From positions 1 through 6,364 of the forward strand of contig CAYOLL010000272.1 in the NCBI GenBank assembly GCA_964404765.1: a DNA stretch of 6,364 nt, given 5' to 3'. A program made the translations under genes and the position numbers. This DNA comes from CAYOLL01 sp964404765 [NCBI: uncultured Gemmatimonadota bacterium]. Its GTDB lineage: Bacteria > 4572-55. How positions within the stretch are numbered: position 1 is the first letter of the stretch; each line of letters starts with the position of its first letter. The notes under the pieces were generated by a model. That model was not told where the DNA came from. It saw nothing but the letters and a program-made list of their open reading frames with translations, and did no database searches. Shown in pieces: positions 1 through 5,263 of this stretch.

Positions 1-63
1 TGACTATTGCCTCCCTCTATGACATTCAACTCGAATAAGATCGCGGGAATTGCTGTAATTTTT

Positions 64-90
64 GCCACAAAGACTCTAAGGCACGAAGGG
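64..90 (-). repeat. Left arm of inverted CACNAAGG-type octamer repeat
   Basis: From 66 to 89 the plus strand reads as three degenerate 8-base units: cacaaaga, ctctaagg, cacgaagg. The arm as a whole (27 bases) is the reverse complement of 171-197 at 21 of 27 positions. From memory, intergenic sequences of the type 'acaaagac-caagg-cacaaagg' recur in many environmental bacterial genomes and are often mis-annotated as small proteins. The function is unknown. It could be a remnant mobile element arm or a structured RNA element. Confidence 0.6.
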
Positions 91-170
91 ATAACAAGTT
101 ATAGAGTTCAATCCCAAAAACTAATTTTTGAGAATATTTTTTTCAAAAGACCTAAACCCTTATTTTATAA

Positions 171-197
171 GCCTTTGTGACTTGGTGACTTTGTGGC
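171..197 (+). repeat. Right arm of inverted CACNAAGG-type octamer repeat
   Basis: From 173 to 196 the plus strand reads three 8-base units: ctttgtga, cttggtga, ctttgtgg. These are the reverse-complement form of the units at 66-89. Outside the octamers, gc/gc ends match, and a further aatt lies 3 bases beyond each arm. The 80 bases between the arms (91-170) are AT-rich and carry no gene. The arms could pair in RNA or cruciform DNA. No T-run follows on either strand, so a terminator role is not supported. Confidence 0.6.
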
Positions 198-259
198 CTG
201 AATTGGTCAGGGTTACAACTTGCCGGTTTTTGCACTTTTGACCGGGGACGTTATCCGCA

Positions 260-946
260 CTAAGTGCGCGCTAAGTCGGTCAAGACGTGGCCATCCTGAA
301 GGGTAATGATCCGGCGGGCGCGCTCCACGACACGGCTATCGTGGGTCGAAAAAATAAAGGTTATTCCATCTTTTTGATTCAAGTCTGCCATGAGATTCAA
401 CAGCGTTTCGGCGGATTTGGAGTCCAGATTTGCGGTGGGTTCATCAGCCAGAATAAACTGTGGGCGCGAGGCCAATGCCCGGGCGACCGCTACGCGTTGC
501 TGCTGTCCGCCGGAAAGCTCGGCCGGACGATGCCGGGCCTTATCGCCAATGCCCACGGCTTCCAATAGCTCCAGTGCGCGCAGCCGACGTTCCGCAGCCG
601 GGCGCTTCTGCAACAGCATGATAAACTCCACATTTTCCTGCGCCGTCAAGACCGGAATGAGATTAAAGGCTTGAAACACAAAGCCGATATGATGCAGCCG
701 AAAATCAATCAAAGCATTCCCTTGCAGTTGGCTAATATCAACCCCGTTGACCATAACCCGGCCCGTCGTCGGCTCATCCAACCCGCCAATCAGGTTTAGC
801 AGCGTGGTCTTGCCCGATCCTGACGGCCCGACTAAGGCGGTGAACTCGCCGCGCATGACCGTCAGGCTGATCGTTTCCAGCGCCGTGACGGGAATTTTTG
901 TAGTCCGGTAGACTTTGCTAAGATTTTCTGTTTGAATGACCGACAT
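260..946 (-). CDS. ABC transporter ATP-binding protein, MacB/LolD-type
   Basis: A cytoplasmic ATPase that would power the permease encoded just upstream (24-base gap). The 228-residue length is normal for this family. All nucleotide-binding elements are intact: Walker A GPSGSGKT (40-47), Q-loop Gln92 in FVFQAF, signature LSGGQ (144-148), Walker B FILADEP (164-170) with catalytic Glu169, D-loop NLDS (173-176) and switch His202 in STHD. The stretch [13 protein letters not shown] (94-106) is typical of the MacB/LolD/FtsE group, which pairs with FtsX-fold permeases and works on substrates in the membrane or periplasm rather than as a classic importer. The ATG start is supported by a GGAG 7 bases upstream. 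The stop codon lies in a small 5-bp hairpin (256-260 with 264-268). The substrate cannot be read from the sequence: LolD, MacB and antimicrobial-peptide exporters look alike here, so no gene symbol is given. Confidence 0.95.
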   Translation of the reverse strand: MSVIQTENLSKVYRTTKIPVTALETISLTVMRGEFTALVGPSGSGKTTLLNLIGGLDEPTTGRVMVNGVDISQLQGNALIDFRLHHIGFVFQAFNLIPVLTAQENVEFIMLLQKRPAAERRLRALELLEAVGIGDKARHRPAELSGGQQQRVAVARALASRPQFILADEPTANLDSKSAETLLNLMADLNQKDGITFIFSTHDSRVVERARRIITLQDGHVLTDLART

Positions 947-953
947 ACAAATT

Positions 954-957
954 CTCC
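954..957 (-). promoter_or_regulatory. Shine-Dalgarno site of the ATPase gene
   Basis: The minus strand reads GGAG, then 7 bases, then the ATG at 946. It is the only clear purine-rich ribosome site in the window. The permease and dehydrogenase starts lack one. It lies in the 24-base gap after the permease stop, so the ATPase can be translated independently of the permease. Confidence 0.6.
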
Positions 958-970
958 GATATTTTATTCG

Positions 971-2191
971 CTAAGAGCGCATCGCTTCCACCACCTTCAA
1001 CCGCAAGATGGTCGCGAGGGGATAGATGCCGGTGATCAGTGACAAGACGGCAATTACCAGTGTTTGGCCAATAAAAATACGTGGGTCCAGTGAAAAGGGA
1101 ATGACCGGTTCAAAGCCGTATTCGATCACCGCTCGCGCGGCATCGCCGGTCAAACGCAATGGATGCCAATGCAAAAATAAGAGCATGGGAATGCCGCCGA
1201 TAATGCCGCTTAATGCGCCGAGCGCCGTCAGAAACAGCGTTTCAATCAGCACAATTCCAATCAGCCGCTCGCGTCGTAAACCCATGGCGATCAACATGCC
1301 GAATTCGTGCCGCCGTTCCGCGGTCATCATCATGACTGTGCCAAAAATGCCAAAGCCGATCACCGCATAGAGAATACCGATCATAATTAAGCCGAATGCG
1401 CTGTCCAACTCAAGCGCCTGAACCAGTTCCGGGGCCATTTCGCGCCAGCTTAATATGGCGCCGGCCGCGCCAAAAATCTGTCGCAAGTGCGCGGTAATTT
1501 GCGGCAGATAGGCTTCTTTGTCAGCTAAAATGATGTAAGAAGTAATACGATTATCGGCAGCGTAGAGCTGTTGCGCGGCGGTCAAATTGAGGTATATCAG
1601 GCTGCGATTTAATTCGGGTAAGGGAAACTTGACGATGCCGATGACCGGAAAAAGTCCGGCGGCGCTGGCCCCGTGATAACCCTGCCCGATCAAAACCAGT
1701 GTATCGCCCGGAATCAATTTTAGATATCCGGCCAAGCCCTCGGCCACCAGCACGCCGGCGCCAAGCGAGTCCAGATAGTCGCCGGCAATCAGGCGCTTGC
1801 TTAATTCACTAAGCTGATTTTCCTCGGCAGGCTGAACGCCGATCACCACAACGCCGCGTGTTTGTTTACCGGACGAAGCCAGCGCAAAGGATTGCAGCCG
1901 CGGGGTGATGAGCCGAATATGTGGATTCTCAGCGGCCTGCCGAACCGCTTCCGGTGAATAAGCCAGGCTATTATCCAATGTTTTGTTATCCCAATAATCG
2001 GGATGCTGAACCTGGGCGTGGCCGCAATAAAATTTAACCACATTCCCAATAATATTGCCATAGCTGCCACGCTGCATGGAGCGCGAAAACAAGGCCAATA
2101 ACACGGCAAAGAAGATGGACGACACTGTAATCAGCGTCCGCCGTTTGTTCCGCCAGATATTTTGCCAGGCTAAGCGTAGGTAAAGGCGCAT
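971..2191 (-). CDS. FtsX/MacB-family ABC transporter permease
   Basis: An inner-membrane permease of 406 residues, the usual size for LolC/LolE/MacB-like subunits. Order of parts: a short cytoplasmic N-terminus with the typical LAWQNIWRNKRRT (8-20); membrane segment 1 at about 21-39; a large extracytoplasmic MacB_PCD-type domain at about 40-262; then the FtsX domain with membrane segments at about 266-289, 310-340 and 372-396. The cytoplasmic loop after segment 2 carries ERRHEFGMLIAMG (292-304), the conserved coupling motif that contacts the ATPase. One subunit with four membrane segments implies a homodimer with two copies of the downstream ATPase. The ATG at 2191 is taken because the family's N-terminal motif follows directly. 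No good ribosome site precedes it, and the 20-base gap after the dehydrogenase stop suggests coupled translation. No membrane-fusion (MacA-like) or outer-membrane partner lies in the window, so direction and substrate stay unknown. Confidence 0.93.
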   Translation of the reverse strand: MRLYLRLAWQNIWRNKRRTLITVSSIFFAVLLALFSRSMQRGSYGNIIGNVVKFYCGHAQVQHPDYWDNKTLDNSLAYSPEAVRQAAENPHIRLITPRLQSFALASSGKQTRGVVVIGVQPAEENQLSELSKRLIAGDYLDSLGAGVLVAEGLAGYLKLIPGDTLVLIGQGYHGASAAGLFPVIGIVKFPLPELNRSLIYLNLTAAQQLYAADNRITSYIILADKEAYLPQITAHLRQIFGAAGAILSWREMAPELVQALELDSAFGLIMIGILYAVIGFGIFGTVMMMTAERRHEFGMLIAMGLRRERLIGIVLIETLFLTALGALSGIIGGIPMLLFLHWHPLRLTGDAARAVIEYGFEPVIPFSLDPRIFIGQTLVIAVLSLITGIYPLATILRLKVVEAMRS

Positions 2192-2211
2192 GTTGATGTT
2201 CTATGGAATGG

Positions 2212-5142
2212 TTAAGGACGTAAGGATTGATGCAAGACTTCCGCCGGATGCAGCGCCCGCTTGCCCGAACCGTGCGCAATCTGATGGCGGCAACTCGTGC
2301 CCGCGGCCACAATCAGCGTCTCCGGCGCGGCTTCACGGACGGCGGGCAGCAGGCGGCGTTCGGCCATTTTCATGGAGATATCGTAGTGCTCGGCTTCGTA
2401 GCCAAAGGAGCCGGCCATGCCGCAGCAGCTTGTGTCCACTTCCTGCACGGGGTGACCGGGCCAGGCCAGCAGGTGTTTGGCGGCGGCCATGCCGGTAATG
2501 GCTTTTTGATGGCAATGACCGTGCAGCAAAATCGGACGTTTATCCTCGATCAGCGGCAATTTCCAGGTATTGTTGTTCATTGCCTGGACGACAAATTCTT
2601 CAAACGACAGGCAGTTGGCGGCCACAATTTTGGTGCGCGGATCGTCCGGCAGCAAATACAAATAATCGTCCCGCAAAGCCGACAAACAAGACGGCTCCAG
2701 AAATATCAACGGAATGCCGAACATCGTCAGCGGATGCAGGATTTTTAGCGCTCGCAACGCAACATTTTTAGCTTCCGGCAGCAGGCCTTTGGAAAGGAGC
2801 GGCCGGCCGCAGCATCCGCCGGAAATCGTTCCGATAGACAATCCGGCCGCTTCCAAAACTTCCAGCGCGGCTATACCGACTTCGGGCTCAAAATAGTTTG
2901 TAAATGTATCCACATAGAGGATTGCATCTACACGCGGCTTATCAAGAAGTTTGTGACGCTTTAACCGATCCACAAACGTCTGCCGGGCCAGCAACGGCAA
3001 CTCGCGTTTGGGATGAACGCCCAACATTTTTTTGACCAAACCGCTTTGTAATCCGACATTTATCAGCGGCGCGACAAATTGACCGGCGCGACTGATCGCG
3101 GCAATATGTCCAAAAGCGCGATCCCGCAACGACGCGCCGTTATCCAGCCGATATTGGCCCATAAACTCCAGTTTGATCTTGGCCATATCCACCGCGGACG
3201 GGCACTCATTTTTGCAGGCTTTGCAGGAAATGCACAAATCCATCACCTGATACATGCGCGGGCTGGTTAATTCCTCATGCGGCAGATGACCGGACAAAGC
3301 GGCGCGCAAGGCATTGGCCCGACCGCGCACGGAATGCTCCTCGTCGCGGGTGGCCATAAAACTGGGACACATCACCCCGCCGGATAACTTGCGGCAGACG
3401 CCCGCGCCGTTGCACATCTCCACGGCCCTGGCAAAACCGCCGTCATGCCGAAAATCCAGATGCTCGCGAATCGGCATGGTCTGGTAGCCCGGCCCCAAGC
3501 GCAGATTTTGAGTTAAAGAGATTCCATCGCCTGGAGCGATGGAATCTCTACGCAAATCCACAATATTCCCCGGATTGAGCAGATTGTGGGGATCAAATGC
3601 CTGCTTGACCTGACGATACAGGCCGTACAATTCCGGGCCGAAGAACTCGGCATTCAACCAACTGCGGGCGCGGCCGTCGCCGTGTTCGCTGCACCAGACG
3701 CCGTTGTATTGCTTGAGCAGCCCGGCGACGTGGCGGCCAATCTGCGGCATCTTGGCCACATCCTGGGCGGATTTGGTGTTGAGATGCGGTCGTACGTGCA
3801 GACAGCCGGCGCTGGCATGGGCATAATAACCGACTTCGCAACCCAACTCGCGGCAAAAATCCTCCACGTGCCGGATGTAATCATCCAAATGCTCGACCGG
3901 CACAGCGGCGTCTTCGATAAAGGGAATCGGCTTGCGGTCGCCGCGCATGGACATCACCAGGCCGAGGCTTTCCTTGCGCACTTGCCAGACGTTGGCCTGC
4001 AAGCGGGCGTCGATGGCCGGGCGCACTTTGGCCGGGACGCTTTGCCGTTTAAGATGATTGATCAAACGGTCAATATGATGACGCAGTTCGGCTTCGCTTT
4101 CGCCGTAATATTCGGTGATCAGCAGGCATTTGGGCTCGCCGTCGGTAAATGTCCGCAGCAGCGCGTTAAAGGCCGGCGATTGGCGGCACAGGCTCAAGCC
4201 CACATCATCCAATAGTTCGACCGCCGACGGGTTGGTTTCCAAAATCACCGGCGTGGCCCGCAGCGCCACATGTTGATCGTCAAAATGGACAATGCCCAGC
4301 CCGGTCATTTTTGGCCGCGCCACCAGATTCAGCTTGATCTCGCGGATAACAGCCAGTGTGCCTTCGCTGCCGCAGATCAGCTTGGCCAAATTAAATTGCT
4401 TTTCCTGCGGCTGATGATAAAATACGCCGTCCACAAAGCGATCCAGATTATAGCCGCCGCAGCGCCGCCAATGCTTGGGCGTACCGGCGCGAATGATGTC
4501 GGCTTGCTGATCAATTAGCCCGGCGATTGTGCGATAAACATCGCCTTCCAGCCCGGATTTTTTAAGCTGCTGCGCCAAAGCGACGTTGCTTATGCCCTGG
4601 AATTGGGCTTCGCTGCCATCACTGAGCAGGACGCGGGTTTCCAGTATGTGATCGGCGGTCATGCCATACAAAATCGAATGTGCGCCGGTGGAATTGTTGG
4701 CCGTCAGTCCGCCCAGGGTAGCGCGGTTGCTGCTGGCCGGATCGGGGCCAAACTGCAGCCCGTGCGGCTTGAGCCGAGCGTTGAGATCGTCCACAATCAC
4801 GCCGGGTTGGACGCGCGCCCAGCCTTCGGTTGGGTTGACTTCCAGAATTTGATCAAGATGGCGGCTGACATCAATTATCAGCGCCTCGTTGACGGCTTGC
4901 CCGGCCAGACTGCTGCCCGCGCCACGCGGCAGAATGGGAACTTTATATTTGGCGGCCAATTCCAGCGCCGCCTGCACATCGTCAAAGGTTTGGGGAATCA
5001 GAACGCCGTGTGGCATGACTTGATACAGGCTGGCGTCAGTACTGTACAACGTGCGGCTGTACACATCCGTGCGCAGTTCGCCGGCGATGCGCGGACGCAG
5101 GTCGTTGAAAAAGTCGGGTAGGGCAGAGGTAGCATGATTCAT
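2212..5142 (-). CDS. FAD-linked oxidase / Fe-S oxidoreductase fusion (YdiJ, D-2-hydroxyacid dehydrogenase-like)
   Basis: A 976-residue flavo-iron-sulfur dehydrogenase resembling E. coli YdiJ in domain order. The FAD-binding PCMH domain (about 40-280) has PRGAGSSLAGQAV (72-84) and GPDPASSNRATLGG (132-145). The FAD-oxidase C-terminal domain (about 290-528) has His442-x6-His449 and Glu486 in SEHGDG; these match the metal-binding triad of D-2-hydroxyglutarate dehydrogenases. The Fe-S module has Cys577/583/592 and CISCKACKNECP (Cys637/640/643/647). Two CCG domains follow (GGCCGRP at 775-781 with EPSC819; HGHCHQ at 874-879, SCCG at 905-908 and Cys951), as in GlcF/LldE/heterodisulfide-reductase subunits. 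No signal peptide or membrane segment is seen. The expected role is oxidation of a D-2-hydroxyacid (D-2-hydroxyglutarate or D-lactate type) with electrons leaving through the Fe-S part. The exact substrate is inference. The linker at about 531-542 is lengthened by a palindromic element. It is the first gene of the probable operon with the ABC genes. The start has no clear ribosome site but gives the family's normal N-terminus. Confidence 0.93.
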   Translation of the reverse strand: MNHATSALPDFFNDLRPRIAGELRTDVYSRTLYSTDASLYQVMPHGVLIPQTFDDVQAALELAAKYKVPILPRGAGSSLAGQAVNEALIIDVSRHLDQILEVNPTEGWARVQPGVIVDDLNARLKPHGLQFGPDPASSNRATLGGLTANNSTGAHSILYGMTADHILETRVLLSDGSEAQFQGISNVALAQQLKKSGLEGDVYRTIAGLIDQQADIIRAGTPKHWRRCGGYNLDRFVDGVFYHQPQEKQFNLAKLICGSEGTLAVIREIKLNLVARPKMTGLGIVHFDDQHVALRATPVILETNPSAVELLDDVGLSLCRQSPAFNALLRTFTDGEPKCLLITEYYGESEAELRHHIDRLINHLKRQSVPAKVRPAIDARLQANVWQVRKESLGLVMSMRGDRKPIPFIEDAAVPVEHLDDYIRHVEDFCRELGCEVGYYAHASAGCLHVRPHLNTKSAQDVAKMPQIGRHVAGLLKQYNGVWCSEHGDGRARSWLNAEFFGPELYGLYRQVKQAFDPHNLLNPGNIVDLRRDSIAPGDGISLTQNLRLGPGYQTMPIREHLDFRHDGGFARAVEMCNGAGVCRKLSGGVMCPSFMATRDEEHSVRGRANALRAALSGHLPHEELTSPRMYQVMDLCISCKACKNECPSAVDMAKIKLEFMGQYRLDNGASLRDRAFGHIAAISRAGQFVAPLINVGLQSGLVKKMLGVHPKRELPLLARQTFVDRLKRHKLLDKPRVDAILYVDTFTNYFEPEVGIAALEVLEAAGLSIGTISGGCCGRPLLSKGLLPEAKNVALRALKILHPLTMFGIPLIFLEPSCLSALRDDYLYLLPDDPRTKIVAANCLSFEEFVVQAMNNNTWKLPLIEDKRPILLHGHCHQKAITGMAAAKHLLAWPGHPVQEVDTSCCGMAGSFGYEAEHYDISMKMAERRLLPAVREAAPETLIVAAGTSCRHQIAHGSGKRALHPAEVLHQSLRP
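3517..3551 (-). repeat. GTAG-headed perfect palindrome (REP-like) inside the dehydrogenase gene
   Basis: A 14-bp perfect stem (3517-3530 with 3536-3549, arm agagattccatcgc) with a 5-base loop, ctgga. On the minus strand it is entered by GTAG (3551-3548), whose last two bases belong to the stem. The palindrome is 33 bases long, a multiple of three, and is read in frame as residues of about RDSIAPGDGIS (532-542). It sits in the linker between the FAD-oxidase domain (ending NPGNIVD, 523-529) and the segment NLRLGPGY (546-553). A GTAG tetranucleotide ahead of a hairpin is the known mark of REP elements linked to RAYT (TnpA-REP) transposases. The origin by insertion is inference; the palindrome itself is certain. 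Confidence 0.75.
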
Positions 5143-5166
5143 TTGGCTATTTGGATTCGTTGTAAG

Positions 5167-5195
5167 GTTTAAAACGTATTCGCCGATAATGTAAA
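5167..5195 (-). promoter_or_regulatory. Possible sigma70-type promoter of the dehydrogenase-ABC operon
   Basis: On the minus strand TTTACA (5195-5190, 5 of 6 to the -35 consensus) is followed after 17 bases by TTAAAC (5172-5167, only 3 of 6 to the -10 consensus). A start around 5160 would leave an untranslated leader of roughly 18 bases before the ATG at 5142. The -10 match is poor and the host's sigma preferences are unknown, so this is a weak call. It is favoured mainly because the 121-base gap is the only spacing in which an operon promoter could lie. Confidence 0.28.
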
Positions 5196-5226
5196 CATCT
5201 CAATAACCAACACTTAAATCGCACTC

Positions 5227-5251
5227 GCGCGAATAAGGCGATTCGCGCTAC
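5227..5251 (-). repeat. GTAG-headed palindrome (REP-like) after the helicase gene
   Basis: A perfect 8-bp stem, gcgcgaat (5227-5234) with attcgcgc (5241-5248), and a 6-base loop. On the minus strand it starts with GTAG (5251-5248). It begins 13 bases after the helicase stop codon. No T-run follows on the minus strand, so it is not a standard intrinsic terminator, though the hairpin could still stabilise the 3' end of the helicase transcript. It shares the GTAG head and the hairpin layout, but not the stem sequence, with the palindrome at 3517-3551. Confidence 0.6.
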
Positions 5252-5263
5252 ACGTTCACCGCG

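Larger units (their letters stand above)
1..259. other. AT-rich non-coding stretch downstream of the ABC operon
   Basis: This is the only sizeable stretch without a gene. It lies after the ATPase stop codon (minus strand) and runs to the left edge. It is clearly more AT-rich than the genes, with several A and T runs between 115 and 168. Its main structure is a pair of inverted octamer-repeat arms at 64-90 and 171-197, described separately. A 53-codon frame on the plus strand (19-180) exists, but it reads straight through the repeat and is judged spurious. A 5-bp stem (223-227 with 241-245) is present but has no T-run on the minus strand, so I see no convincing intrinsic terminator for the operon. 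No promoter or RNA gene is recognisable. Confidence 0.75.

Noticed and set aside
115-130. caaaaa/tttttg hairpin with a 4-base loop
   Set aside because: The stem is almost pure A-T in an AT-rich stretch and is expected by chance.
19-180. A 53-codon plus-strand reading frame beginning at the ATG at 19
   Set aside because: It runs through the octamer repeat arm (giving ATKTLRHEG, a typical translation of this repeat), continues in A/T runs, and has no ribosome site. It is judged a spurious product of the repeat.
223-245. Intrinsic terminator after the ATPase gene
   Set aside because: Only a 5-bp stem with a 13-base loop, and on the minus strand it is followed by CAAGTTG, not T residues.
3517-3549. 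Palindrome as an internal terminator or attenuator in the operon
   Set aside because: No T-run follows on the minus strand, and it is embedded in coding sequence between two conserved domains of one protein. An inserted element fits better.
3586-4215. A 209-codon open frame on the plus strand
   Set aside because: It lies wholly inside the strongly conserved dehydrogenase gene on the other strand, has no recognisable domain, and is explained by that gene's codon bias. The same holds for plus-strand frames at 2227-2748 and 4603-5121.
5227-5251. Intrinsic terminator for the helicase gene
   Set aside because: The hairpin is good, but the minus strand continues with GAGTGCGATTT rather than a T-run, and a GTAG head fits a REP-like element better.
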